This document shows positions 7,206-15,512 of a stretch of 36,587 nt of DNA, piece after piece. The translations under genes and the position numbers were made by a program. Within the stretch, counting starts at the first letter, position 1, and every line of letters begins with the position of its first letter. The stretch comes from Pseudonocardia humida (GTDB lineage Bacteria > Actinomycetota > Actinomycetes > Mycobacteriales > Pseudonocardiaceae): the NCBI RefSeq assembly GCF_023898865.1, contig NZ_JAGSOV010000036.1, positions 1 through 36,587 on the forward strand, in the 5' to 3' direction. The notes below the pieces were generated by a model. It was not told where the DNA came from. It worked only from the letters and a program-made list of their open reading frames with translations, and searched no databases.

Positions 7206-7391
7206 CTACAGGTCGCGGTCGAACGTCACCGGGTCGGTCCCGGTGACCCGGGTGCCGTCCGTGCCGTACTCGCGGTCGGTGACCGGGGTGCCGGTCGGCT
7301 CGGCCGCCGCGGCCGGGGTGGCCGTGGCCACTCCCAGCGCGATCGCCAGCCCGGCCAGCACCGCTGCCGTCGTCCTGCGTCCGCTGCTCAT
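7206..7391 (-). CDS. Small exported peptide (hypothetical)
   Basis: A 61-residue frame has a textbook signal peptide: RRTTAAVLAGLAIALGV followed by an Ala-rich site ending PAAAA-EP near residue 30. The mature part would be only about 30 residues, acidic and Gly/Thr-rich (GTPVTDREYGTDGTR). A purine-rich GAGGGGGAACGC precedes the ATG at 7391. No family is recognised. The short mature part could mean a natural small secreted peptide or a 3'-truncated gene. It converges on the frameshifted secreted-protein gene, with a strong hairpin between them. Confidence 0.6.
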   Translation of the reverse strand: MSSGRRTTAAVLAGLAIALGVATATPAAAAEPTGTPVTDREYGTDGTRVTGTDPVTFDRDL

Positions 7392-7554
7392 GCGTTCCCC
7401 CTCGATCGACTGCGCGTGCGCCACGCACGCCCATCGAGCGTGCGGCACCGGGTGCGGGAGGCGCATCCGACGCTCGGAGGCCGGTGCCGGCCACCGGGGG
7501 GCGTAGGTGCCGGGCCCGTGCCTCATCCCCGCGCAGTACTGGAAGGGTGGGGTG

Positions 7555-8049
7555 GTGGATGGGATCGAGGCGGACGTCGAGCGGCGGTTGGTCGAGCTCT
7601 GGGCGGGCATCGACGACCACGAGGAGGCGGACTTCCGCGCCCGCATCGACGAGGCTGTCGCCGCCCTCCGGGCCGACCACCCGGTGGCGCTGTTCGAGCG
7701 GGCCTGCGCGAACGACTCCACCGGCCGCCCCGACCACGCCGCCCCGCTCTACCGCGAGGCCATCGCCGCCGGCCTGACCGGGATCCGCCGTCGGCGCGCG
7801 GTGATCCAGCTGGCCAGCAGCCTGCGCAACCTCGGACGGGCCCGGGAGAGCGTCGAGCTGCTGACGGCGGAGCGCGAGCGCGGCTCCGACGAGCTCGACG
7901 ACGCCGTCACCGCGTTCCTCGCGCTGGCCCTGGTCGACACCGGCCGGCCCCGCGAGGCCGCCGGCCTCGCGCTCGGCGCACTCGCCCCGCACCTGCCCCG
8001 CTACACCCGCTCGCTCGCGGCCTACGCCGCCGACCTGCGGTCGGGCTGA
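7555..8049 (+). CDS. Tetratricopeptide-repeat protein
   Basis: This helical protein of about 164 residues has TPR-like pairs, for example ALFERACANDSTGRPDHAAP, QLASSLRNLGRARESVELL and ALALVDTGRPREAAGLALG, like the small cytosolic TPR_5-type proteins of actinobacteria. TPRs mediate protein contacts, and the partner here is unknown. Start choice is uncertain. GTG codons exist at 7507, 7552 and 7555, and I prefer 7555 because GGAAGGG lies seven to eight bases upstream and family similarity begins at VDGIEADVE. The stop is two bases before the SDR gene, so the two are probably cotranscribed. Confidence 0.75.
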   Translation: MDGIEADVERRLVELWAGIDDHEEADFRARIDEAVAALRADHPVALFERACANDSTGRPDHAAPLYREAIAAGLTGIRRRRAVIQLASSLRNLGRARESVELLTAERERGSDELDDAVTAFLALALVDTGRPREAAGLALGALAPHLPRYTRSLAAYAADLRSG

Positions 8050-8051
8050 CC

Positions 8052-8792
8052 GTGCGACCGACGGCCCTGGTGACGGGCGCCTCCCGGGGGCTGGGCGCGG
8101 AGATCGCGGTCCGGCTCGCCGCGGCCGGGCACCCCGTGGTGGTCAACTACGCCAGCTCGGCCGAGGCCGCGCGGCGCGTCGTCGAGCGGATCACCGCCGC
8201 CGGTGGCACGGCCCGGGCCCACCGCGCCGACGCCACCGACGCCGACGAGGTGGCCGCGATGGTGGACGACGTCCGCCGCGACCTCGGCCCGGTCGGAGTC
8301 CTGGTGCTGAACGCGACCGGCCCGCAGCCGAAGGTCCCCGCCGACGTCCTGGACTGGCCGGACGTCGAGCGGCACCTGGACTTCTTCGTCAAGAGCCCGG
8401 TCCTGCTGCTGCGCGCGGTGCTGCCCGACATGCGCGCGGCCGGCTGGGGTCGGATCGTGCACATCGGCTCCGACGTGGTGCGGCGCCTGCCCCTGGGCAA
8501 CTCGGCCTACGTCGCGGCCAAGGCCGCCCAGCTCGGGCTGGCCGAGGTGTGGGCGAAGGAGCTGGGCCCGCTCGGCATCACGGTCAACACCGTCGCCCCG
8601 GGCTGGATCCCCGTCGAGCGCCACCGCGACGCCGACCCGGACGCCCTCGCCGCCTACGCCGCGGGCGTGCCGCTCGGGCGGATGGGCGAGCCGGGCGACG
8701 TGGCCGGCGCGGTGGCGTACCTGGCCTCCGACGCCGCCGGCTTCGTCACCGGTGCCTGGCTGCCGGTGAACGGGGGCAGCACGCTGTCCTGA
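8052..8792 (+). CDS. SDR family oxidoreductase (3-oxoacyl-ACP reductase-like)
   Basis: This 246-residue classical short-chain dehydrogenase has the cofactor motif TGASRGLG near residues 8-15. Its catalytic residues are Ser in HIGSD and the pair Tyr and Lys in SAYVAAKAA. The usual NNAG motif is altered to LNATG, still acceptable in the family. The C-terminal GAWLPVNGG is the normal end of FabG-like enzymes. It should use NAD(P)H to reduce a carbonyl or oxidise an alcohol, and the substrate is unknown. It starts at a GTG two bases after the TPR gene, which suggests translational coupling. Confidence 0.88.
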   Translation: MRPTALVTGASRGLGAEIAVRLAAAGHPVVVNYASSAEAARRVVERITAAGGTARAHRADATDADEVAAMVDDVRRDLGPVGVLVLNATGPQPKVPADVLDWPDVERHLDFFVKSPVLLLRAVLPDMRAAGWGRIVHIGSDVVRRLPLGNSAYVAAKAAQLGLAEVWAKELGPLGITVNTVAPGWIPVERHRDADPDALAAYAAGVPLGRMGEPGDVAGAVAYLASDAAGFVTGAWLPVNGGSTLS

Positions 8793-8945
8793 GCGCCGCT
8801 GCCCAGCGCAGCAGCTCGGCGCGATCGTCGGCGCCCGCCGCCGCGTACGGTCGGGACGTGGCCGAGGACCGGGGGCGAGCAGTAGTTTCGTAGCCGGGCG
8901 TCGCCGTCAGCCGCTCGCCAGCCGTGGTTCCGTGGGGAGTCCGCC
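8793..8945. promoter_or_regulatory. Upstream region of the receiver-TrxR cassette
   Basis: These 153 bases separate the SDR gene from the signalling cassette and must contain its promoter. TAGTTT at 8883-8888 is a possible -10 box, but no convincing -35 was found. GGGGAG at about 8934-8939 serves as the ribosome-binding site for the TTG start. Confidence 0.3.
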
Positions 8946-10604
8946 TTGTCCAAGCCCGTCCTGATGACCGTCGACGACGACCCGGGGGTGAGCCGGTCGG
9001 TCGCGCGCGACCTGCGCCGCCGCTACGGGCAGGACTACCGGGTCGTGCGCGCCGAGTCCGGTGCCGACGCCCTGGAAGCGCTGCGCGAGCTGGTGCTGCG
9101 CGGGGAGCCGGTGGCCGCGATCCTGGCCGACTACCGGATGCCGGGCATGAACGGCATCGAGTTCCTCGAGCAGGCGATGGACGTCGCCCCGCACGCGCGC
9201 CGCGCGCTGCTCACCGCCTACGCCGACACCGACGCCGCGATCCAGGCCATCAACGTGGTGGACGTCGACCACTACCTGCTCAAGCCGTGGGACCCGCCGG
9301 AGGAGAAGCTCTACCCGGTGATCGACGCCCTGGTGGAGACCTGGCGCGCCATCGGGGAGCGCTCGGTCGAGGAGATCCGGGTGATCGGGCACCGGTGGTC
9401 GGCGGAGTGCTTCGCCGCCCGCGACTTCCTGGCCCGCAACCAGGTGCCCTACCGGTACATGTCCGTGGACGACCCGGAGGGCGTGCGGCTGCTGGAGGCC
9501 GCGGGCGCCTCGCCGGACGACGTCCCGGTGCTGGTCACCCCGGACGGCAGGGCGCTGACCGCGCCGACGGAGGCGGAGATCGCCGCCGCGGTCGGGCTGA
9601 CCACCGACCCCGCCACCGACTTCTACGACCTGATCGTCATCGGCGGCGGCCCGGCCGGTCTCGGCTCGGCCGTCTACGGCGCGTCGGAGGGGCTGCGCAC
9701 GGTGCTCGTCGAGCGCCAGGCCACCGGGGGGCAGGCCGGGCAGAGCTCGCGCATCGAGAACTACCTGGGCTTCCCGGACGGCGTGTCCGGCGCCCAGCTG
9801 ACCGACCGCGCCCGCCGGCAGGCCGCCAAGTTCGGGGCCGAGGTGCTCACCACCCGCGAGGTCGTCGCGCTGGAGGCGCGCGGGTCGGCGCGGGTCGTCC
9901 GGTTCGGCGACGGCACCGAGATCGCCGCGCACGCCGTCGTGCTGGCCACCGGTGTCTCCTACCGCGCGCTGGAGGCCCCCGGCGTCTCCGACCTGACCGG
10001 GCGCGGCGTGTTCTACGGTTCCGCGGCCACCGAGGCGCCCGCCTGCAAGGGCCAGGACGTCTACGTCGTCGGCGGGGCCAACTCGGCGGGCCAGGCCGCG
10101 GTGTTCTTCTCCCGGCACGCCGCCACCGTCACGGTGCTCGTGCGCGGCTCCAGCCTGGAGGCCTCGATGTCCTCCTACCTGATCAAGCAGCTGGACGCGA
10201 TCGACAACATCACCGTGCGCACCGGCACCGAGGTCGTCGAAGCGGGCGGCGACGGGCACCTGGAGCGGCTGGTGCTGGTCGACCGGAACAGCGGCGAGCA
10301 GGAGGGCGTTAAGGCAGCGTCGATGTTCATCTTCATCGGGGCCGCGCCGCGCACGGAGTGGCTGGACGGTGTGGTCGCCCGCGACGAGCGCGGGTTCGTC
10401 CGCACCGGCCCCGACCTGGTGGTGGGTGGGCGGCGACCGCAGGGCTGGACGCTCCCGCGCGACCCCTACCACCTGGAGTCGAGCGTGCCCGGCGTGTTCG
10501 TGGCGGGCGACGTGCGGGCGGAGTCGGTCAAGCGGGTGGCCTCGGCCGTCGGGGAAGGCGCGATGGCCGTGACCCTGGTGCACCGTTACCTGTCGGAGCA
10601 GTGA
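8946..10604 (+). CDS. Response-regulator/thioredoxin-reductase-like fusion flavoprotein
   Basis: The 552-residue protein joins three modules. Residues 1-135 are a receiver domain with acidic residues at 10-12, phospho-acceptor Asp62 (LADYRMPG), Thr90 and Lys113 (LLKPW). Residues 143-218 resemble a glutaredoxin/thioredoxin fold (GHRWSAECFAARDFLARNQV, then VPVLVTPDG) with the CxxC reduced to SAEC. Residues 226-552 are a thioredoxin-reductase-type flavoprotein with FAD motif VIGGGPAG, NAD(P)H motif VVGGANSAG and the FAD-closing motif VFVAGD. The catalytic CxxC expected near 358-362 is replaced by GSAAT, so classic thioredoxin reduction is unlikely. The start is TTG. The adjacent histidine kinase is the obvious phosphodonor, making a redox enzyme under two-component control. 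This is inferred from context. Confidence 0.9.
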   Translation: MSKPVLMTVDDDPGVSRSVARDLRRRYGQDYRVVRAESGADALEALRELVLRGEPVAAILADYRMPGMNGIEFLEQAMDVAPHARRALLTAYADTDAAIQAINVVDVDHYLLKPWDPPEEKLYPVIDALVETWRAIGERSVEEIRVIGHRWSAECFAARDFLARNQVPYRYMSVDDPEGVRLLEAAGASPDDVPVLVTPDGRALTAPTEAEIAAAVGLTTDPATDFYDLIVIGGGPAGLGSAVYGASEGLRTVLVERQATGGQAGQSSRIENYLGFPDGVSGAQLTDRARRQAAKFGAEVLTTREVVALEARGSARVVRFGDGTEIAAHAVVLATGVSYRALEAPGVSDLTGRGVFYGSAATEAPACKGQDVYVVGGANSAGQAAVFFSRHAATVTVLVRGSSLEASMSSYLIKQLDAIDNITVRTGTEVVEAGGDGHLERLVLVDRNSGEQEGVKAASMFIFIGAAPRTEWLDGVVARDERGFVRTGPDLVVGGRRPQGWTLPRDPYHLESSVPGVFVAGDVRAESVKRVASAVGEGAMAVTLVHRYLSEQ

Positions 10605-10605
10605 G

Positions 10606-12075
10606 ATGACCGAGACGACCGAGACGACCGAGACGACCGAGATCCCCTCCCACCTGACGCCGGACGAGCTGCGCGAGCTGTTCCTGTTCGAGAGCCTCGA
10701 CGACGAGCAGCTGGCGTGGATCTCGGCGAACGGCGACGTCGTCACCGTGCCCGCCGGCGAGGACATCGTCGTGGAGGGCGAGCCGGCGGACTGCTTCCAC
10801 GTGCTGCTCAGCGGTTCGATCGCGATGAGCCGCAACATCAGCGGTGAGAACGTGGAGACCACCCGCACCGACTACCGGGGCGTCTACTTCGGGGCGGTGC
10901 AGTTCTACCTGGAGGACGAGTCGGCGGCGCTGTACGCGGCGACGGTCCGGGCGATCACCGACGCGACCGTGCTGGCCCTCCCGCGCCCGGAGTTCGCCGC
11001 GGCGTTCACCGCCTGGTTCCCGATGGCCCGCCACCTGCTGGAGGGCATGGTCCTGGGGCTGACCAAGAACCACCGGGCGGTCGCCGAGCGGGAGCGGCTG
11101 CTGGCGCTGGGCAAGCTGTCGGCGGGCCTCACCCACGAGCTCAACAACCCGGCCGCCGCTGCCGGGCGCGCCGCCGACGCGCTGCGCGACAAGGTCGCCG
11201 GGATGCGCCACAAGCTGGGCATGATCGCCGACGGAAAGATCGCCGGTCCGCAGCTGCAGAAGCTGGTCATGGCCCAGGACGAGTTCGTCAAGAAGGTCCG
11301 CAACGCGCCCGACCTGAGCCCGCTGGAGGCCTCCGACCGCGAGGACGAGATCAGCGACTGGCTCGACGACCAGGGCATCGCAGGCGGCTGGGACCTGGCC
11401 CCGGTGTTCGTGAACGGCGGGCTGGACGTCTCCGACCTGGAGGCGGTGAAGCTGGCCTCGGACTCGGACGTCTTCGAGGGCGCCATCCGCTGGCTGTCCT
11501 ACACGGTCGAGACCGAGAGCCTGCTGCGCGAGATCACCGACGCGACCGCCCGCATCTCCGACCTGGTGCTGGCGGCCAAGCAGTACTCGCAGATGGATCG
11601 CGCCCCGTACCGGATCATCGACGTGCACGAGGGCCTGGACGCCACCCTGGTGATGTTCGGGCGCAAGCTCGGCGAGGAGTCCGGCATCGGGATCGTCAAG
11701 GACTACGACCGCTCGGTCCCGCCCGTCCCCGCCTACCCGGCCGAGCTCAACCAGGTGTGGACCAACATCATCGACAACGCCGTCGACGCCATGCACGACT
11801 CCGCCGGCGCCACCGGCACCCTCACGGTGCGGACCTGGCGCGACGGTGACTGCGTCGTGGTCGAGATCGGCGACACCGGCCCCGGCATCCCGCCGGACGT
11901 CCGGCAGCGGATCTTCGAGCCGTTCTTCACCACCAAGGCGGTGGGCAAGGGCACCGGGCTGGGGCTCGACGTCAGCTACCGGGTGGTGGTCGCCCGCCAC
12001 CACGGCGACATCCAGGTCGTCACCGAGCCGGGCAACACCCGGTTCCAGGTGCGGTTGCCGATCGCCGAGTCCTGA
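10606..12075 (+). CDS. Histidine kinase with N-terminal cyclic-nucleotide-binding domain
   Basis: The 489-residue protein begins with a short TET repeat, then a CAP/cNMP-binding-type beta roll (about 15-140). A kinase core follows, with the H-box [14 protein letters not shown] (phospho-acceptor His177), the N-box [10 protein letters not shown] (about 387-396), DTGPGIP (about 423-429), EPFFTTK and GTGLGLD. There is no signal peptide or membrane span, so it is a cytosolic sensor. An insert of about 110 residues with charged helices separates the H-box from the second helical region. The start is two bases after the stop of the receiver fusion, with GGAG eight bases upstream. It probably phosphorylates that fusion's Asp62 in response to a ligand of the beta-roll domain, perhaps cAMP. 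Confidence 0.9.
   Translation: MTETTETTETTEIPSHLTPDELRELFLFESLDDEQLAWISANGDVVTVPAGEDIVVEGEPADCFHVLLSGSIAMSRNISGENVETTRTDYRGVYFGAVQFYLEDESAALYAATVRAITDATVLALPRPEFAAAFTAWFPMARHLLEGMVLGLTKNHRAVAERERLLALGKLSAGLTHELNNPAAAAGRAADALRDKVAGMRHKLGMIADGKIAGPQLQKLVMAQDEFVKKVRNAPDLSPLEASDREDEISDWLDDQGIAGGWDLAPVFVNGGLDVSDLEAVKLASDSDVFEGAIRWLSYTVETESLLREITDATARISDLVLAAKQYSQMDRAPYRIIDVHEGLDATLVMFGRKLGEESGIGIVKDYDRSVPPVPAYPAELNQVWTNIIDNAVDAMHDSAGATGTLTVRTWRDGDCVVVEIGDTGPGIPPDVRQRIFEPFFTTKAVGKGTGLGLDVSYRVVVARHHGDIQVVTEPGNTRFQVRLPIAES
10609..10641 (+). repeat. 9-bp tandem repeat in the kinase N-terminus
   Basis: The unit ACCGAGACG occurs three times, followed by a partial copy. It encodes a Thr-Glu-Thr repeat. 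The period is a multiple of three, so copy-number change alters the length of the N-terminal tail but not the frame. Confidence 0.85.
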
Positions 12076-12079
12076 CCCG

Positions 12080-12193
12080 GTGGCCGTCACCCAGCAGCTG
12101 GTCCGGATCGCCGCGGCGCAGCTGACGGTCTGGGAGCACCCGGTGACCGCGCTGGACCCGGCCGCGGTCGCGGACGTGGCCGGGTGGGACTGA
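12080..12193 (+). CDS. 37-aa hypothetical ORF after the kinase
   Basis: A GTG frame four bases after the kinase stop encodes 37 residues (VAVTQQLVRIAAAQLTVWEH, then PVTALDPAAVADVAGWD). It looks like two short helices and has no cysteine. No family is recognised. The coding-like composition and tight spacing suggest a small partner of the cassette or the remnant of a longer third gene. It could also be chance, because open frames are long in DNA this GC-rich. Confidence 0.35.
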   Translation: MAVTQQLVRIAAAQLTVWEHPVTALDPAAVADVAGWD

Positions 12194-12268
12194 GGTCGGG
12201 CGCGTAGTCGCGGGTCCGCGCGGGTACCAGCCCGGCATGGGGACGAACCCGACGCCGGGGACGCGCGC

Positions 12269-13279
12269 GTGAGCACTCCCGAGGTCGACGAGAGGCCCGC
12301 TGACGGGGCCGACGAGCAGGGCAGCGGCGAGCAGGCGGTCGAGGACGCGTCCCGGTCCGCCGGTGAGGCCGACCTGCTCGACCGGATCGACGAGCTGCGC
12401 ATCGAGGACGACCACGACGGCGACCCCGTCCTGCTGATGCCCGACGGCTCCCCGGTGGACACCTGGCGGGAGGGCTACCCCTACCAGGAGCGGCTGCCAC
12501 GCGAGGAGTACGAACGCACCAAGCGGCTGCTGCAGATCGAGCTGCTCAAGCTGCAGTACTGGGTCAAGTCGACCGGCCAGCGCATCGTCATCCTGTTCGA
12601 GGGCCGCGACGCCGCGGGCAAGGGCGGCACGATCAAGCGGTTCACCGAGCACCTCAACCCCCGCGGCGTGCGGGTGGTGACGCTGGAGAAGCCCAACGAG
12701 CGCGAGTCGACCCAGTGGTACTTCCAGCGCTACATCGCGCACCTGCCCTCGGCCGGGGAGATCGTGCTGTTCGACCGCAGCTGGTACAACCGCGCGGGCG
12801 TCGAGCGCGTGATGGGCTTCGCCGAGCCGCGCGAGTACATGGAGTTCCTGCGGGAGACCCCGGAGCTGGAGCGCATGTTCGTGCGCAGCGGGGTCCACCT
12901 CGTCAAGCTGTGGTTCTCGGTGTCGCGCTCCGAGCAGCGCACCCGCTTCGTCATCCGCCGGGTCGACCCGGTGCGGCGCTGGAAGCTCAGCCCGATGGAC
13001 ATCGAGTCGATGGACCGGTGGCGCGAGTACACCGAGGCCAAGGAGGCGATGTTCTTCTACACCGACACCGCCGACGCGCCGTGGACGGTGGTCAAGAGCA
13101 ACGACAAGAAGCGGGCCCGCCTGGAGGCCATGCGGTTCGTGCTCAGCCGCTTCGACTACGACGACAAGGACCCCGAGGTGGTCGGCGAGCCCGATCCGGC
13201 GATCGTCGGGTCGGCTGCGTCGATCTTCGAGGAGGACCAGCAGCAGGGCGGCTACCCGGCCCTGTCCACCGACCGCTGA
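12269..13279 (+). CDS. ppk2: Polyphosphate kinase 2
   Basis: PPK2 enzymes transfer phosphate between polyphosphate and nucleoside phosphates. The 336-residue protein has an acidic, probably disordered N-terminal tail (1-65), then the PPK2 domain. Its Walker A is EGRDAAGKGG near 110-120 and its Walker B is LFDRSWYNRAGVERVMGF near 167-184. The lid motif RRWKLSPMD and the conserved WREYTEAKE follow. The length and single domain suit a class I enzyme that handles NDP/NTP with polyphosphate, though the class cannot be proven here. The GTG start is chosen for family length. It follows the signalling cassette after 75 bases that carry no clear promoter, and ends at a strong hairpin. Confidence 0.93.
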   Translation: MSTPEVDERPADGADEQGSGEQAVEDASRSAGEADLLDRIDELRIEDDHDGDPVLLMPDGSPVDTWREGYPYQERLPREEYERTKRLLQIELLKLQYWVKSTGQRIVILFEGRDAAGKGGTIKRFTEHLNPRGVRVVTLEKPNERESTQWYFQRYIAHLPSAGEIVLFDRSWYNRAGVERVMGFAEPREYMEFLRETPELERMFVRSGVHLVKLWFSVSRSEQRTRFVIRRVDPVRRWKLSPMDIESMDRWREYTEAKEAMFFYTDTADAPWTVVKSNDKKRARLEAMRFVLSRFDYDDKDPEVVGEPDPAIVGSAASIFEEDQQQGGYPALSTDR

Positions 13280-13280
13280 C

Positions 13281-13300
13281 CCGCCCGGCGCGCCGGGCGG
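13281..13300 (+). terminator. GC-rich palindromic terminator after ppk2
   Basis: CCGCCCGGCG followed directly by CGCCGGGCGG is a perfect 20-base palindrome starting two bases after the ppk2 stop. It can form an 8-bp stem with a 4-base loop. No T-run follows, as is usual for actinobacterial terminators. Confidence 0.55.
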
Positions 13301-13332
13301 CGCCGGGGACGCCGGGCCGGGATGCTGGGTCG

Positions 13333-14091
13333 GTGGTCCACTCCGGCGCGGTAGCGCTCGTCACCGGTGCGTCCCGCGGGATCGGGCGGGCGGTCGCCGA
13401 GCAGCTCGCGGCGACGGGGGTGACGGTCGCCGCGCAGTACCGCCGGGACCGGGCGGCGGCCGAGGCGCTGCTCGCTGCGCTGCCCGCGGGCGAGCACGTC
13501 ATGCTGCCCGCCGACGTGGCCGACCCCGATCAGGTCCAGGGGCTCGTCGCGCAGGTGGTGCAGCGCTTCGGCCGGATCGACGTGCTGGTCAACAACGCCG
13601 GGGTCTACGAGCCCCACCCGGTACTGGAGACCGGGTACCCGGCCTGGCAGCAGGTGTGGCGGCGGACGCTGGACACCAACCTCGTCGGACCGGCGAACCT
13701 GGTGCACGCGGTCGCGCCGCACATGGTGGCAGCGGGCGGCGGGCGGATCATCAACATCACCTCGCGCGGGGCCTTCCGCGGGGAGCCCGGCCACGCGGCC
13801 TACGGGGCGAGCAAGGCCGGGTTGAACAGCTTCAGCCAGTCCATGGCGCAGGCCCTCGCGCCGCACGGGATCGTGGTGACGGCGGTGGCTCCGGGCTTCG
13901 TGGAGACCGACATGGCCGCGCCCTACCTGCACGGGCCCGACGGCGACACCGTGCGCGCGCAGAGCCCGCTGGGGCGGGCGGCCACCCCGGAGGAGATCGC
14001 GCGGGTCGTGGTGTTCCTGGCGTCGCCGGGAGCCGAGTCGATCACCGGGGCGATCGTCGACGTGAACGGCGCGTCCTACCTGCGCACGTGA
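13333..14091 (+). CDS. SDR family oxidoreductase
   Basis: This 252-residue short-chain dehydrogenase has TGASRGIG near residues 11-18, NNAG in LVNNAGVYEP, catalytic Ser in NITS, and Tyr and Lys in AAYGASKAG. The later stretch VAPGFVETDMAAP and the end GAIVDVNGASYL are typical of FabG-like enzymes. It should oxidise or reduce a small carbonyl substrate with NAD(P). It starts with GTG, with only a weak ribosome-binding site, and is preceded by the ppk2 terminator, so it may be expressed alone. Confidence 0.88.
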   Translation: MVHSGAVALVTGASRGIGRAVAEQLAATGVTVAAQYRRDRAAAEALLAALPAGEHVMLPADVADPDQVQGLVAQVVQRFGRIDVLVNNAGVYEPHPVLETGYPAWQQVWRRTLDTNLVGPANLVHAVAPHMVAAGGGRIINITSRGAFRGEPGHAAYGASKAGLNSFSQSMAQALAPHGIVVTAVAPGFVETDMAAPYLHGPDGDTVRAQSPLGRAATPEEIARVVVFLASPGAESITGAIVDVNGASYLRT

Positions 14092-14111
14092 GACGCCGAT
14101 CGTGTCGTATA

Positions 14112-14161
14112 TGTCGGTAGACGCTAACGGAAGCATCTGCTAACGTTCGCGCTCACCGACA
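14112..14161. promoter_or_regulatory. Candidate operator/promoter of the glyoxalase-ArsR operon
   Basis: TGTCGGT (14112-14118) and ACCGACA (14155-14161) are perfect inverted 7-mers that flank two direct copies of GCTAACG (14123-14129 and 14139-14145) spaced 16 bases apart. This compact array precedes an operon encoding an ArsR-type repressor, so it may be its binding site. The -10 box is uncertain, with GATACT at 14162-14167 a candidate. Confidence 0.45.
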
Positions 14162-14182
14162 GATACTCCGTAGGAGGCAGTG

Positions 14183-14539
14183 ATGGCACACCCCGTGGCG
14201 TTCTTCGAGGTCCTGAGCCCCGACCACGAGCGCGCGCAGAAGTTCTACGCCGAGCTGTTCGGCTGGACCGTGGACGCCGATCCGGAGATGGGCGGCTACG
14301 GCCTGGTCGACACGGGCGCCGGCGAGGGGGCGATCGGCGGGGGCATCGGGCCCGTCGACGAGCCGGGGGAGGCCGGCACGACGATCTACGTCCGCGTCCC
14401 CGACCTGGACGCGGCGCTCGAGCGGGCCGCCGCGCTCGGCGGGGCCCGCCTCGTCCCGCCGACCGACCTGCCCGGCGGCTACGGCCGGTTCGCGATCCTG
14501 GCCGACCCGGACGGCAACCGCGTCGGGCTCTGGGCCTGA
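14183..14539 (+). CDS. VOC family (glyoxalase/bleomycin-resistance-like) protein
   Basis: This 118-residue protein has the two beta-alpha-beta-beta-beta halves of vicinal-oxygen-chelate proteins: VAFFEVLSPDHERAQKFYAE at the start, and TTIYVRVPDLDAALERAAAL followed by FAILADPDGNRVGLW. The ATG at 14183 has AGGAGG five bases upstream, better than the GTG at 14180. The substrate is unknown, and many members of this subgroup are small-molecule binders or hydroxylase-like. It is the first gene of a four-gene operon with an ArsR regulator, an SRPBCC protein and a YciI protein. Confidence 0.85.
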   Translation: MAHPVAFFEVLSPDHERAQKFYAELFGWTVDADPEMGGYGLVDTGAGEGAIGGGIGPVDEPGEAGTTIYVRVPDLDAALERAAALGGARLVPPTDLPGGYGRFAILADPDGNRVGLWA

Positions 14540-14543
14540 GGCG

Positions 14544-14933
14544 GTGGGTGACACCGACCCCCCGTCCGGCACGGCACCCGACCCGGGCTCCGAGCACGCC
14601 ACGGACGAGGCGCTCAAGGCGCTCGCCGAGCCGCGCAGGCGCGCGATCCTGCGCCTGGTGGCGCACGAGGAGCTGCCCGCGGGGCGGATCGCCGAGGAGT
14701 TCGAGGTCAGCCGGACGGCGGTCAGCCAGCACCTCGGCGTGCTCAAGTCCGCCGGGCTACTGCACGAGCGCCGCGACGGCACCCGCCGGCTCTACCGGGC
14801 CCGACCCGAGGGGCTGGTCGGGCTGCAGAGCTTCCTCGACCAGATGTGGGCGGGCTCCCTGGACACAGCCAGGAGACTCGTCGAGGCCGAACGGGGGATC
14901 AGCGATGACGACCAGAGCGCCTCGGCCGGGTAG
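14544..14933 (+). CDS. ArsR family regulator (SdpR-like)
   Basis: This 129-residue winged-helix repressor carries ALAEPRRRAILRLVAHEELP and the recognition helix SRTAVSQHLGVLKSAGLL, then the wing RRDGTRRLYRARPEG. There is no Cys cluster for metal sensing, which fits the non-metal SdpR-like branch usually paired with SRPBCC (AHSA1) genes, as here. The GTG start lies four bases after the glyoxalase stop, so translation is probably coupled. It likely represses its own operon through the repeats at 14112-14161. Confidence 0.88.
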   Translation: MGDTDPPSGTAPDPGSEHATDEALKALAEPRRRAILRLVAHEELPAGRIAEEFEVSRTAVSQHLGVLKSAGLLHERRDGTRRLYRARPEGLVGLQSFLDQMWAGSLDTARRLVEAERGISDDDQSASAG

Positions 14934-14963
14934 GCGCGGGCGCCCCGGCCGGGAGGAGGGGCG

Positions 14964-15512
14964 ATGACCGACCGCCGAACCGCGACGGCCCGGACCGTCA
15001 CCACGCTGCACCGTCCGCCCGTGCGCCAGTCGACGCTGGTCCGCTCCGACGTCCAGCACACCTTCGAGGTCTTCGTCCGCGAGATCGGCGTGTGGTGGCC
15101 CCGGCAGCCGTACTCCGCGGGCGGCGACCGGGTCCGCGACGTCACCGTCGAGCCGCACGTCGACGGCCGGGTCTACGAGACATGGGACGACGGCACCGTC
15201 CGCGAGTGGGGGCGGCTGCTGGCGTTCCAGCGCCCGCACCGCTTCGCGATGAGCTGGTTGGCCACCCCGGCGCCGACCGAGGTGGAACTGACCTTCACCG
15301 CGCTCGGCCCGGCGCTGACCAGGGTCGCGGTCGAGCACCGCGGCTGGGAGGCGCTCAGCGCCGCGCAGCTCGACCAGGACTGCGCGCAGCCCGGCGGCTA
15401 CGCCGCGGGTGGTTTCCACCGCGGCTGGGCCACCATCCTCGCCGCACTCGCCGGGGCGGCCTCCCCGACGCGGACCCCGACCGACGACCCCCGGGAAGGG
15501 GAGCGACCGTGA
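14964..15512 (+). CDS. SRPBCC (AHSA1/START-like) protein
   Basis: This 182-residue protein shows the helix-grip pattern of AHSA1-type proteins: LVRSDVQHTFEVFVREIGVW, then DGRVYETWDDGTVREWGRLL, FAMSWLATP and the C-terminal helix GGFHRGWATILAALAG. Such domains hold a hydrophobic ligand in a cavity. The ligand here is unknown. A GGAGGAGG ribosome-binding site precedes the ATG. The stop overlaps the start of the YciI gene by four bases, so the two are translationally coupled. Confidence 0.85.
   Translation: MTDRRTATARTVTTLHRPPVRQSTLVRSDVQHTFEVFVREIGVWWPRQPYSAGGDRVRDVTVEPHVDGRVYETWDDGTVREWGRLLAFQRPHRFAMSWLATPAPTEVELTFTALGPALTRVAVEHRGWEALSAAQLDQDCAQPGGYAAGGFHRGWATILAALAGAASPTRTPTDDPREGERP

Noticed and set aside
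6642..8792. 716-codon forward frame ending with an SDR
   Set aside because: Only the final 246 codons, from GTG 8052, are the real SDR. The upstream part is Arg/Pro/Gly-rich out-of-frame sequence over the TPR gene and the pseudogene.
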